A stretch of 64,000 bases of DNA from Heterocephalus glaber (Eukaryota > Chordata > Mammalia > Rodentia > Bathyergidae), in contig NW_004624855.1 in assembly GCF_000247695.1 (NCBI RefSeq), positions 1,992,788 to 2,056,787 on the forward strand. The letters run 5' to 3'. The notes below the pieces were generated by a model that did not search any database, was not told the origin of the DNA, and was given only the letters and a program-made list of their open reading frames with translations. The translations under genes and the position numbers were made by a program. This document shows, one piece after another, positions 43,321-53,455 of the stretch. The stretch's first letter is position 1, and each line of letters opens with the position of its first letter.

Positions 43321-43660
43321 ACCTGCTAAGCAAGTGGGCATGACCTATCAATCAGAGATCCAGGACACAGCCACAGAACACAGTCCTGCACCTGAGACCA
43401 ATCAGAAAGCACTCTCTTTAATTCTTCTGGGAGGAAATCAAGCAGGATCTTGGTAGGACACCCTAGATCTGCTGTCAGCCTAAAGAATGAGGGACACAGA
43501 AGACCTCCGCCATTAACCGGGTGGCCACTGTGATCTCTCTCAGTGGTCTGCTCTTGTTTTTCAGAGCATACCTCTTTTCCTACCTTTAATAAACACGAAA
43601 CCTCACTACCTTTTTTGCTTGTCTTGTTCAATTCTTTGTTCAGTACACCAATGACCTGGA
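43321..43660 (+). mobile_element. Possible ERV LTR
   Basis: It has a CCAATCAGAAAGC CCAAT-type box near 43400, a CT-rich stretch, then TTTAATAAACACGAAACC (polyadenylation motif at about 43586) and a T-rich tail up to TTTGTTCAGTACACC. This is the usual U3-R-U5 order, but I could not fix TG/CA ends or a convincing TSD. Bases 43661-44010 beyond it show nothing recognisable. Confidence 0.4.
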
Positions 43661-44027
43661 GTCTGCAGAACCCCAGAATCTGGTAATAACTGTACTTCTC
43701 AAACTTTGTGGTATAAACTATCTCCCTATAGATGGTGCTCAAATGCAGTTTCTCATTCACCAGGTAGGGCTAAGTCTGAAAGTCTGCATTTCTAATAAGT
43801 CTCCAGTAATTCAGAAGCCAGCTGGTGCCCCTGCTCCAATCACACTGGAATGAGGTTATCCTCTAAGATGGTGATGAGTAACTAAGAGCAGGATAAACCA
43901 TGGTATCTGCTTTCACTTTAGATCTGTCTCCTTCATTATCTTAAAACTTTGGGTCAGATCTTTGGTCAACTCTGCACATACGCATGTTAGTCATTTAAGA
44001 AATGTCTATCTAAAAATTAATAATAAG

Positions 44028-44113
44028 CCAGAGGTTTAGCTCAGTGGTTTCACCACCTGCTGAGCAGGCTCAAGGACCCAAGTTCGATCCCCAGTACCAA
44101 AAAAATAAAAAAA
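44028..44113 (+). repeat. ID-type SINE, 17-bp TSD
   Basis: CCAGAGGTTTAGCTCAGTGG, GAGCAGGCTCAAGG core, TTCGATCCCCAGTACC, A-tail with AAAAAAT units. Perfect TSD TAAAAATTAATAATAAG at 44011-44027 and 44114-44130. Confidence 0.95.
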
Positions 44114-44165
44114 TAAAAATTAATAATAAGAGGTTTATTAAGTTTAAATTTATCTAGTGTATCTC

Positions 44166-44261
44166 CATTTTTTTTTTTTTTTTGGTACCAGGGATCAAAC
44201 ACAGGACCTTGCACTTGCAAGGCAGGCACCAGAATAACTGAGCTAAATCCCCAGCCCTAGG
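44166..44261 (-). repeat. ID-type SINE, 13-bp TSD
   Basis: Antisense ID (T-run, GGTACCAGGGATCAAACAC, CTTGCAAGGCAGG, GAGCTAAATCCCCAGCCC). Perfect TSD TCTAGTGTATCTC at 44153-44165 and 44262-44274. Inverted relative to the ID 52 bases upstream. Confidence 0.95.
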
Positions 44262-44508
44262 TCTAGTGTATCTCAAGAGTCCTTCAAGACTGAGGATACC
44301 AAAATAAAACAAAAGTAACTTTCAGGGTTTGCAAAGACATTGAATTGCCAGTTTATACCACATCCAGTTCCAGGCCCCCGAAGCTATGCCTAGCAATCTC
44401 CAGTCATTGTCTTAAATCTGCAGTCATCTCAGATTCCAGGGATTCCAGGAAAGGTAGAGTCTTTTTTTTGTTTTTGTTTTTTGTTTTGTTTTTTTTCTTC
44501 ATTAACCC

Positions 44509-44514
44509 TTTATT
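44509..44514 (-). other. Polyadenylation signal of the MGAT4B retrocopy
   Basis: AATAAA on the minus strand (TTTATT on +), 11 bases before the start of the A-rich tail (44464-44497). The spacing is normal and supports a genuine processed 3' end. Confidence 0.85.
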
Positions 44515-47066
44515 ACAAGTCATGCTCTTATAGAAGTATATGAGAACTTAAGTGAAAAATTAAATGTATCCAAGAATAAAAAACACAGCACATAAAGTAG
44601 TATATGCATTCCAGTGTTCGCGCCAGAGACAGCAGCGCCCAAGAAAGAGCTCCTCTGAAACGGCCTGGCTAGGCCGGCCGGGTCCACGTCGGCGTGGGTT
44701 CGGTTCCGGCGGCACGGGCCAGCCCTCAAGCACAGTGTGGGGCCACCAGCCTCCTCGTGGCCCGGTTGGCTGGGGCAGCACCAGCTCCTGGGGCCTCCGG
44801 GCCAGCGGCGGACCCGTGGCTGGCCGGACCAGAACCACTGTTGGGACCCCCCCGGGTCCTCCAGGGGCAGTGGCGAGGACATGTCAGGCAGTCCGGGAGC
44901 ACCTCGAGCGCCTCGGAAGCCTCCTCTAGTCGGCCTTTTTCAGAAAGATCTCACTCAGAATCACCCACACTGGGGAGGAGATCTGGATAGAGAGGCGCAG
45001 GGCCTCCAGGGGGCCAAAGGCCAGGTCCACCTCACCTTCCGCCAGGCCCTTACAGAAGGAACCTATCTACAGGTAGCCGTCGGGACTTCATGGGAACTGC
45101 AGGGCAGTTGAGCGGCCCTCCTGCAGGGCCTCCTTGCCTGACTGGGGGTTCAGGGGGGGAAATCGAGAGGCTGCAGCGGGTGGCCATGGAAGGGCAGCAC
45201 CTCCACCGATGTGTTGAAGAGCTTGTCCTCCGGATGCTCAATGTTCCCGCTTCGGAAGAAGAACTGTTCAAGACGCAGTGGCTGGAAGAAGCAGAAGCGG
45301 ATGAAGTCCCCTGCGCCAGGTGTGAATGCCCAGAAAAAGTCCTCACACAGGTAGGCCTTCTCCAGGGCAAAGTGCTGGTAAGTCTTGAGGCTTGTGGTTA
45401 GCTCGGGGGGTGGGTTCACATGCTCCTTCCGCAGGGCTTGCTTCCCAAAGTCCTTGTCCTTCAGTTTCTGGATCTTTCCGGCCAGGGAGGAGTGGGTGCC
45501 CACGTGCTGGAAGAGGGATGGCTTGAAGCGGACCCGAAGGTTGGCCTTCTGTCGGTCGCAATGCTTCGCATCTTTCTCAGGGTTGCAGACCTTCACCCAC
45601 AGAATGTGGTCCAGGAGCCACTCAATGGGCTTATCCCGGTAAAACATGATGATGAACTCCACAATGAGGCTCAGGTCCAGCTACTTGAACATCTTCCCAA
45701 TGAAGCCCAGCTTCGAGAACTCCACGATCATCCAGTCCTCCAAGGGCTGCTGCAGGGCGAAGTTCTTCATGGTGCTCAGATAGCTGGGCTTGGCTACGAT
45801 GTCGTCTTCCAGCTGCACGTAGTAGATGCCTTTGGACTGCGCCTACATCATGAGGAAGCAGTAATCAAGGTTCTGCTTGGTCCTCCACCTGACTCTCCTT
45901 GGGGTCTCCGAAGGACTCTCTGAGGCGGGAGAAGTCAGGGTAGAAACGAGGGGAAGGGGAGATGACTTCCAGGAGTCCGGAATGGATCTCTGTGGGGAAC
46001 AAGGCCTTGATGTTCTGTCACTCGGCGATCAGCACCACGATGACCGAGTCCTCCTTCTCCTGCGGGCTCAGCTCGGAGATGACCGAGTGCAGCGTGTCTG
46101 TCAGGTAGGAGTGCACCTCGCGCCGCACACTCGGGATGCCCATCACCACCGACACTCTGGTGTGGCCCTGGCCCACGCGGACGGACGGCCGCAGGCTGCT
46201 CTCCTAGGCCAGCAGGTGAGGCAGGTGGTGGAAGACAGTGGACAGGTGCAGCACCTGCCGATGCGAGCAGTCCCAGGGCTTCAGCCGCGGGTCCTCTGCC
46301 AGGCGGCCCCAGGTGCTGTTGCCTTCCCCGTCCCGCAGCGCCTGCCTCTCGGACACAGCCCTCTTGATTTCGTCCAGCACCAGGTTGAGCTCCTTGGAGA
46401 GTTTAAAGCTCTCCTGCTCCGCCGCGTGCAGGCGGTGGCGCAGTACCAGGAACTCCCGCTGGTAAACGTCCATCACGTCTCCTGAGGGCCGCACGCCGCC
46501 GTCAGTAGGGGGCGCCCGCGAGCAGCCCCGTGTCTGCATGCGGGCCTGCCCAAGGCACGCTGTCTGGGCTCCATAGGGTCACTGTGAAGCCACCCTGAGC
46601 CAGACGTGGTTGGAAGAGCCCGGCAGGGGGTTCAACCCTCAGCACTCTCCTCCCACCCTGCTACTGCGTCCCTGGGGGCCGCCGCAGAGTCACTTCCGCA
46701 GAGCAATCCCAAGACCCACCCTCACTGGATCCCAAAGCATGTGTTTCTCAGGCTTCGTGTGGTCCCAGCCAGGGCACAAAAGCTGGACCCCTCTTCCAGG
46801 GGCTGCTCCCCCCACCCTGCTTCTTCCTCCCATGCTCTAAGTACCACTGAGCCAAGCGCAGTCTCTCACAGTGTCCCGGATGCCAGCCACCACTGGTCAG
46901 TGTCACCAGGTCCCTGCAGTGGCTCCTGCAGGGCCCGCCTCTCCCACCCCCTTTCTCAGAGCTCAGATGAGCAGAGCTTGAGAGTCTATCCTAGAAGTTG
47001 CTCAACCCGTCAGGGGTGGAGGAGCAGCAAGCTCCTGAAGGGAATCTCTGGAGACCTGTTTTGGGC

Positions 47067-47145
47067 CTTTTTTTTGGTATGGGAATCAAACTCAGGGCCT
47101 CGAGCTTGCTGGGCACGCACTTTGCCCTGAGTTAATCCCTGGCAC
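47067..47145 (-). repeat. ID-type SINE, diverged, within the retained-intron part
   Basis: T-run, GGTATGGGAATCAAACTCAGGG, CTTGCTGGGCACGCAC, TTAATCCCTGGC. It may already have been present in the parental intron or may have inserted later. Confidence 0.7.
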
Positions 47146-47151
47146 AGGGCT

Positions 47152-47204
47152 TTTCTTTTGGTACCAGGGATCGAACTTGAGACCTTGCAGTTGCGAGGCA
47201 GGCA
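47152..47204 (-). repeat. 5'-truncated ID at the retrocopy boundary
   Basis: Antisense ID end (CTTTTGGTACCAGGGATCGAAC, TTGCAGTTGCGAGGCAGGC) that stops exactly where the TSD of the MGAT4B retrocopy begins (47205). The remaining ID head is missing, as if reverse transcription stopped inside it. Confidence 0.75.
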
Positions 47205-47754
47205 GAAAGGCAGAGTCTTGAAGACCATCCACCATAAGGTGCCGCCTCCCACCCAAAGCAAGAACTTGGGCTGGAACTGGCTAATCCACTAGGCAGGGGC
47301 CTTACCTCATCATGGGAAATGAATTGTTCCCTCCAGCAATAATGGCTCTTCCAGAACCTGGAGAGCCAGCCCTGATGTACCAATTAACCAGGCCACAATT
47401 TGACCAGGATTATTTACCTCTTCCACCAGATAGCCAAACTCCTCAGCTATGCAAATCTCTAATCCTTGCCCTTGTTCTCTGTTCCTTTGAAACTCCAGGG
47501 TTTCTGTTAGCCCCTGGAAGATAGATCTTTGACCTCTTTATCTATGCCTCCTGGCTTGACCTTCCTGGTTAAGCTCCTTTGCTGCCCTTGATTAGCTATA
47601 TGAGACAGTGGCCAAGCCTGGTATATTGGGATCCCCACAGGTAACAATATCTCATTACCTAGTCTTTTAAAATCAGATCATGAAACTGGTATCTTTTTCA
47701 TTGTGCTGCCAATCAGTTAGACACTAGTTGATTGAATGCCATTCCTTCAATGGT

Positions 47755-47850
47755 CTCTGGGTTGTTGTTTTTTTTTGGCACTGGGGATTGAACTCAGGTC
47801 CTTGCACTTGCGAAGCAAGTGGCAAAACCACTGAGCTAAATCCCCAGCCC
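47755..47850 (-). repeat. ID-type SINE, 11-bp TSD
   Basis: Antisense ID (T-run, GGCACTGGGGATTGAACTC, TTGCGAAGCAAGTGGC, GAGCTAAATCCCCAGCCC). TSD CCTTCAATGGT at 47744-47754 and 47851-47861. The sequence between 47220 and 47743 is otherwise unrecognised. Confidence 0.9.
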
Positions 47851-48041
47851 CCTTCAATGGTGATAGATTTGCTTCTGTTTAGTATGATTTCAAGTTTCTT
47901 ATTATCTGGATTCAAGAAAAGAATGGTTGACTTTTTAGGGTCATCCCTAGCCAGGCTGAAATGACCTAATGATATCCAAAAGACAAAGGAGCTAAGTGAA
48001 CACCAACAGTAATTTTTAGGACAAAATTTAAATACATTGAG

Positions 48042-48130
48042 AGGGGCTGGGAATGTAGCTCAGTGGCAGAGGGCTTGTCTAACAGGTAAGGAGGCCCTGG
48101 GTTTGATCCCCAACACAAAAGAAAGAAAGA
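48042..48130 (+). repeat. ID-type SINE, classical variant
   Basis: GGGGCTGGGAATGTAGCTCAG, GGCTTGTCTAACAGGTAAGG, GGTTTGATCCCCAACAC, tail with GAAA units. Confidence 0.9.
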
Positions 48131-48174
48131 GGGGTGCTGGGGAGGGAGAGGGGGCAGAAGAGGGAGAAGGAGAA

Positions 48175-48206
48175 GAAAGGAAGGAAGGAAGGAAGGAAGG
48201 AAGGAA
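48175..48206. repeat. (GGAA)n microsatellite
   Basis: About 8 AAGG units at the end of a purine-rich tail that began with the ID at 48042. Confidence 0.95.
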
Positions 48207-48213
48207 ACGAAGG

Positions 48214-49018
48214 ACATGTGATGCTGCAAACATGTGATCCCAGCACTTTGGGAACCTGAGGCAGGAACAGTGCAAGTTCTAATTCAGCCTTATCAGATGG
48301 CAATCAATCCTCCAACTGCCTAGAAAGGGGGACATCGAGGGGTAAAGAAAAAAAGACAATAGAGACTTGCGTGATTTCAAAATATATGAAGGGCCCAGAA
48401 GTCAGTGCCTCAGAGCGGGCAAAGACAAAGACACTCAGAGTTTGCCACTATTTATTGGGTTCATATAACAATCAGAGAGAGTATCAGGTGGCTCAGAGGG
48501 TGGTGGTAATCCTAAATTGATGAGGATTTTATGCTGAGGAGGAGTTTAGGTCTGTGAGGAATTTATGTTGATGAGGAAAGTGAGATGAGCAAAATGTTCT
48601 TACAACAGTAGGTGGGACCAGTTAAACTGGTAAGGAATTTGTCCCTTCCAAGGTGAATCCTTTCTCTTTTTTTTTATTACTACTTGGTTCTCAAAGAACC
48701 AGGATGTCTTCAGCTGATCTAATCTTGCCCTCAAGAGTCACAGTATCACAGAACCATTGAGGCCTCAGGTGTGACCAGAGGCAAAACGGAGTTATGTTTC
48801 CACATGCCATAGCCGTCCCATAGACAAGAAGACTAGGCCTCAGATAGCCTTATTCATAATTGAATTATGAAATAATTTTTCCCCAAAATTATGTAGAATG
48901 GGTTCTGAAACAGCCTGAGTAATTTAGTGACTTAGGTCCTGTCACAAAATAAAAAATAAAAAGGGCTGGGGATGTAGTTTGGTGTAAGGGTGCTAGGTTC
49001 AATTCCTAGTACTGGGGG
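48214..49018 (+). repeat. B1-dID composite SINE split by an ERV LTR
   Basis: The left part of B1 (48214-48290, GATCCCAGCACTTTGGGAACC ... AATTCAGCCT) resumes at 48911 (CAGCCTGAGTAATTTAGTGAC, CTGTCACAAAATAAAA). The dID half follows at 48963-49018 (GGCTGGGGATGTAG joined to AGGTTCAATTCCTAGTAC, middle missing). The 620-bp insert is the LTR at 48291-48910. Confidence 0.85.
48291..48910 (-). mobile_element. ERV LTR, copy 2, inserted in a SINE, 6-bp TSD
   Basis: Aligns by eye with 13274-13835: shared CTGCCTAGAAAGGGGGA, GACAATAGAGACTT, GCGGGCAAAGACAAAGACA, GCCACTATTTATTGGG (antisense polyadenylation signal), GGGTGGTGGTAATCCTAAATT, GACTAGGCCTCAGA. CAGCCT is duplicated at 48285-48290 and 48911-48916. 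A 6-bp duplication is typical of class II (ERVK-like) elements. No internal genes. Confidence 0.9.
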
Positions 49019-49022
49019 ATAA

Positions 49023-49870
49023 AAAGAGATATATCGAGAGCTGATCAACAAAGCATTCTGCAAATACATTAAGACCTGGTTGTCAGTAATATATGAGTAT
49101 ATATCACATACTTTAAAAAATCAAATAGACTTTATTGAAATATACAACTATTAATCCAAGATTACGTACTACAAATACCAAATTTTTACTTTATTATTTT
49201 CACATTTTCTTCATCTCCTTTAAGGGGCCACAATTCTTAATTTAATATAAAGTAAGACAATCATAATTGCAAATCTATGATATTTTTATATTTTATAATG
49301 AGAAAAATTTCAAACTATATATCTACCTTTCTATATGGAGATATACATAAATATATATATATATATATCAGTGTTCCCAACACAAGGCAGGAGGAAATAA
49401 TGCACAAAAAATGACAATATCTGGCTAACAATGTGTTCAGAGAATGATGACTTTGAAATTATGCCATGAGTGCCTAAATATCTAATACAGCAATTCAGTA
49501 TATGATATATCAATTAAAATTTTAGATAAACGATATTCATCACTTTAAAAACCAAAACTTAGGTTAGAAAAACATTTCTGATATACACAGAATTCTACCC
49601 TTGCAGAGGACTCTGAACACACTTTGATCTTTGGGATTTAACACATCATAATCATGAGGATTACTCTTTGCTTCTGTCCTAAATTGCTCTAGCCCACTGT
49701 GCTTTTAGAAACCTTGGATCATTTGTTTTCGAATCATAATTTTCTTATTATTATAGAATCATGCATATACACTGTAGGAAGTTTTACACACTGTAATAGA
49801 ATGTAAAGAATCCAATAAAAATCATGCCCCAGAAGCAACCATGGTGAAGACTTTAATGACCTTTTTACAC
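49023..49870. other. AT-rich unrecognised stretch
   Basis: Includes an (AT)n run at about 49351-49368. Parts of 49110-49270 and 49730-49860 may be very old LINE sequence, but I cannot align them with confidence. Confidence 0.4.
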
Positions 49871-49875
49871 ACTGT

Positions 49876-50305
49876 ACTAGTTTGTGGACCACAAAGCATG
49901 TGCCTTAAAACAACAGAAATTTTAAAAAAGCAAACCAGAACAGAAATTTATTCTCTTAGTGATCAGGAGGCCAGGAGTCTGAAATGAAGGTGTCAGCAGG
50001 GTTGGTTCTGTGGAAGGAGAACCTGTCCCTCGTGTCTTCTAGATTGTGGTGGCTGCTGCAGTCCTTGACTACCAGGCACACTCACCTAGTCTCTGCCCCG
50101 TGGCCTTGTTCTCTGAATGTGTCTTTCTGAGTCTCTCCTTTTCCTATAAAGGACACTAGTCCTTGGATCTAGGGCCACCCCTCATCTAGTACAACCTCAT
50201 CTTCACTGAGCACATCTGCAAAGACCATGTTTCCAAATAAGGCCATATTCTGAGGTTCTAAGTAGACAGGAATTTGGGAGGATGCTTACTCAACCAATAC
50301 ATACA
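49876..50305 (-). mobile_element. MLT1-type MaLR LTR relic
   Basis: Antisense order typical of the family: GTACTAGTTTGTGGACC, AAAACAACAGAAATTTATTC (one copy interrupted by AAAAAAGC), GAGGCCAGGAGTCTGAAATG, CAGCAGGGTTGGTTC, ATAAAGGACACTAGTCC, CCAAATAAGGCCATATTCTG. Ends approximate. Confidence 0.75.
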
Positions 50306-50339
50306 ACATAATACATATTTGTATAGCCATAATAAGGGA

Positions 50340-50660
50340 ATTACATTTTTACATGGCTTAGTTCCCTTTCCATTTACATCATAGAAATTTCTCCATCTTT
50401 CAAAAATGGCATCTGAAATTTTTTAGAGTAGTCCATTATATGACTCCTGTCACTTACAGAGCTTTCCTACAACTTCAGACATGAAATGGTTTCTAATCTT
50501 TATTGTTACAGATGACCCTGGTGAATGTACACATACCAAAACCTTGGGATTTCTCTCTGTTCATTTCTTTGGTATAAATTATAATGAGTTGAATTATTGG
50601 ATTAAGGAGTATGAACATTTTAAAAGCTTGTGCAAAATTTATTTAATTGAATCCAGAGAC
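50340..50660 (-). mobile_element. Ancient LINE-1 fragment, antisense
   Basis: Resembles the complement of an old LINE-1 3' region: 'TTACAGATGACCCTGGTGAATG', 'TTCTTTGGTATAAATTATAATGAG', 'GAATTATTGGATTAAGG', 'GTATGAACATTTTAAAAGC'. Short and diverged. Nothing is recognised between here and 51159. Confidence 0.5.
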
Positions 50661-51174
50661 TGTATCAATTTACTGTTCTCAGCAAGAGAGGAGAGGGCCC
50701 ATCCCATGGCATCCTGTTCATACTGTGCTTTGCAGTTGCTTTAATATTTGACAAATAGTAGCGAAGGAAATGACATCTCTTCTCTTGTAGTTGTATTTTT
50801 ATGTGAGGCTGCATCTTTTTTGCTTTTGGTTGGTTACTTTCACTGCATTTCTGAATAGCTAGTTTATATCTTATATCTCTGTCTAAATTATTTTTAGTTG
50901 ACAAATTGATATCCCTTATCTGAAATGCTTGGGCCATTTAGATTTCAGAGGGGTTTTTTTTTCAGATTTAGAAAAATTTGCATATACATAATGAGATATC
51001 TTGGGAATGAGACCCAAGCCTAAACACAAAATTTATTTGTTTCATATACACATAGCCTGAAAGTAATTTTATGCATATTCCTGGTGTGTCTCATTTTGAC
51101 TGCAGCCCATCACGTGAGGTAGGTGTGAATTTCTCACTTGTGGTATCATGCTTGAAATCAAAAGTTTTGTATTT

Positions 51175-51335
51175 TGAGCTGGTGTGGTGCCACATGTCTG
51201 TGATCCCAGCACTCAGGAGGCTGAGTTAGAATACGGCTGTGAGTTTGAGGCCAGCCTGGGCTACATGGTGATTTCAAGTTCAGTCTGGACTACATAGTGA
51301 GACCCTGTCTCAAAAAAAAGAAAAAGCAAAATAAT
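51175..51335 (+). repeat. B1-type SINE, duplicated form, 15-bp TSD
   Basis: GAGCTGGTGTGGTGCCACATG, CAGCACTCAGGAGGCTGAG, two copies of the CTACATRGTGA block, GACCCTGTCTCAAAA. TSD AAAAGTTTTGTATTT (51160-51174) and AAAAGTTTTGGATTT (51336-51350), one mismatch. Confidence 0.95.
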
Positions 51336-51422
51336 AAAAGTTTTGGATTTCATATTTTTTGGATTGAGGTTGCTCATCCTGACATTATTGTGTTTTTTGT
51401 CCCGTCCCCCACCCCGTGTGTT

Positions 51423-51569
51423 TGTGTTTTTGAGACAAGGTCTTGTAATATAGTTCAGGCTGGACTTGAATTCACTATATAGCCCAGGCTGGCCTCAAAT
51501 TCACTGAGATCCTCCTACCTCAGCCCCCTAAGTGCTGGGATTACAGGTATGCACCATCACAACCAGTCT
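51423..51569 (-). repeat. B1-type SINE, duplicated form
   Basis: Antisense B1 (GAGACAAGGTCTTGTAATATAG, CACTATATAGCCCAGGCTGGCC, CTACCTCAGCCCCCTAAGTG). Inverted relative to the B1 about 90 bases upstream. Confidence 0.95.
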
Positions 51570-51578
51570 CTGTCATTA

Positions 51579-51672
51579 TTTTTTTGTTGCTCTTTTTTTT
51601 TTCTGGTACCGGGATCAAACTCAGGACCTTGCGCTTGCCAGGCAGGTGCTGTGCCAGAGCCACATCTGGACC
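51579..51672 (-). repeat. ID-type SINE, 9-bp TSD
   Basis: Antisense ID (T-run, GGTACCGGGATCAAACTC, GCGCTTGCCAGGCAGG). The 5' head is altered (AGAGCCACATCTGGAC). TSD CTGTCATTA at 51570-51578 and 51673-51681. Confidence 0.9.
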
Positions 51673-52035
51673 CTGTCATTACTTCTTTACAGTATTTATT
51701 TCTTTCCATCTTGCTGATGAATACACTGTTCACCTCCACCGTTTTTAGTTGGCTGTGAGCTAAGAAACTGTGCAAAGAAAACCTCTCCCTTCCTTCTCCC
51801 CATTCTCTTGACCACCTCTGAACTTTGTGCAGACTGCAGTCATTGCCTCTGTTTGTGTCTTAATTGTTTACTAGTCTCTTTCTTTTCTGAGACTTCAAGG
51901 CTTTTGGGACAGAGCTCATGTCCTATCCATATTTTTGTGGAAGTGGTTGTTAGATTAAGTCCTGGAAATGTTTAAAATTCTTTATTAAAACAGAATAGCT
52001 AAGTAAGGTGTTATAAAATACGTAAATTATCTTTT

Positions 52036-52124
52036 TTTTTTTTTTGGTACCAGGGATCAAACTCAGGAGTGTTCTGCTTGCAGGGCAGGCTCAGTGCTAC
52101 TGAGCTAAATCCCCGGGCCCATAG
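52036..52124 (-). repeat. ID-type SINE, 10-bp TSD
   Basis: Antisense ID (T-run, GGTACCAGGGATCAAACTC, TGCTTGCAGGGCAGGC, GAGCTAAATCCCCGGGCCC). TSD ATTATCTTTT at about 52026-52035 and 52125-52134; the T-run makes the left edge slightly ambiguous. Confidence 0.9.
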
Positions 52125-52427
52125 ATTATCTTTTCTAAGTATAGGATTTAATCCATGACAGTTGTAATTTCACTTTAAATTTTTTGAATTTTTTCTCTTA
52201 TAATTTCAGCTATGTTTTTGAGATAATTGGGACTCTGAGTGATATTATCTAAATAGGCAAAATGTTAGCAACAATAAGCATAATATTTCTATGAGAGTTG
52301 AAATTGTCAGAATTTTTAATTTTATATTGTTTCCATTAGAATTATTGGCTATACTAGTAATAAATATAGCATAAATTTATGCAATTTGTAAATTTTGACA
52401 TAAATTCCCATTTAAACTTCAACTGTG

Positions 52428-52512
52428 GGGCAGGGGATGTACCTTAGTGGTGCCCCACCTGCCTGGCAAGTGCAAGGTCCTGAGTTCGATTCTTGGTACT
52501 GGAAAAAAAAAA
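52428..52512 (+). repeat. ID-type SINE, 9-bp TSD
   Basis: GGCAGGGGATGTACCTTAGTGG, CCTGGCAAGTGCAAGG, GAGTTCGATTCTTGGTAC, A-tail. TSD TCAACTGTG (52419-52427) and TCAATTGTG (52513-52521). Confidence 0.9.
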
Positions 52513-53447
52513 TCAATTGTGAGAAAATCTATTTGAAAAATATTTTGAAAATATCTTTTCATATTTCCACTCACAGTGAGATTGTACAATGTAACTTGAA
52601 AAATTATGAGAGAATTTTGAAAAATTGCCTTAGCTGCAAGAAATTTCTTATCAACTTTATTAGCATTACTCGATGGTCAGATTTATTTTCACACGTATAT
52701 TAAAATCATTGCCTGCCACAAGTGGGTTTTCTGTTCTAATAGTCCGAAACGTCCTCCATCCCTATCCTCGGCCCTACTTTCTCCTCCCTCTTTCCCATCC
52801 CACAGGACTAAAATGCCACTGCCCTGGAGGCCCAGTTCAAGCCCTGTTTCCTGGACTGTGAGTGGCCCCTTCACCCCAGCACAACCAGGGAGCTCTTTCC
52901 ACCCTCCCTGCGCGCTTGGGGCGCGTTCATAACCCAGTAATTCTGCGAAGTGCTCTCGCTATTGATGAGCAGATTTAAACTCCCCTATAGATGGTAACCA
53001 TCTCAAGAATCGGGTGAAAATGGGAGTCTGCTGAACACACTCGAATGTCGTTTATGCCACTGGGTGTAACGCGAACGCTTGAAGGGCATCCACTTTAGCC
53101 ATCCTGAGATTGAAAGAGCCTTCTAGGAATGTTGGAGGGCGGGCACTTTTGTGGTCTCACAGCCTGCCTCTTTTTGGAGTTGTGATGTCTCTGCTTCATT
53201 AAGAAGGTCTTCTCAGACCCTCTCTCTCACCGCGTGCAAATACCACGTGCAAGCGCGTGTGAGCTTGCGTGTGCGCGCACATGCGGTGGGAACCAACCTC
53301 GGTTTGGAGGGAGAAAACGCATCGGCCGGGAGCTTCTTTCATCCTGGCTGTTAAAATCTAAGTCTTTCGAGTGTTTAGCATTATTTTGTTGAAGGGGCTT
53401 TCGGGTTTTCCGAGTGGACGCCGTCTGCCAGCACCGCGGAGGACAGA

Positions 53448-53455
53448 GGTGAGGG
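53448..53455 (+). other. Consensus 5' splice donor
   Basis: GGACAGAG followed by GTGAGG: a strong donor match at the GT of 53449-53450, at the end of a CpG-containing stretch. It could end a non-coding first exon. Confidence 0.45.

Larger units (their letters stand above)
44464..47204 (-). pseudogene. MGAT4B: MGAT4B processed pseudogene with retained 5' intron sequence
   Basis: MGAT4B is the Golgi type II membrane enzyme GlcNAc-transferase IVb, which adds a beta-1,4 GlcNAc branch to the alpha-1,3 mannose of N-glycans. On the minus strand the MGAT4B reading can be followed without introns from 'DVYQREFLVLRHRLHAAEQE' (about 46470) to the C-terminus 'VWVILSEIFLKKAD' with its stop at 44926-44928. 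A long clean block is 45662-45150. Lesions: TAG codons at 46204-46206 (a Lys), 45843-45845 (a Tyr) and 45681-45683 (a Ser), a deletion near 46010-46020, and a frameshift near 45170. The N-terminal signal-anchor exon is absent. Upstream of the first coding match the sequence reads GCGGCCCTCAG then GAGACGTG, like an intron end. A poly(A) relic lies at 44464-44497. Flanking GAAAGGTAGAGTCTT (44449-44463) and GAAAGGCAGAGTCTT (47205-47219) match 14 of 15. Not functional; the parent gene is elsewhere. Confidence 0.93.

Noticed and set aside
45420..46485. Long plus-strand frames (167 and 202 codons) over the MGAT4B region
   Set aside because: They are antisense shadows of the GC-rich MGAT4B pseudogene, which reads on the minus strand.
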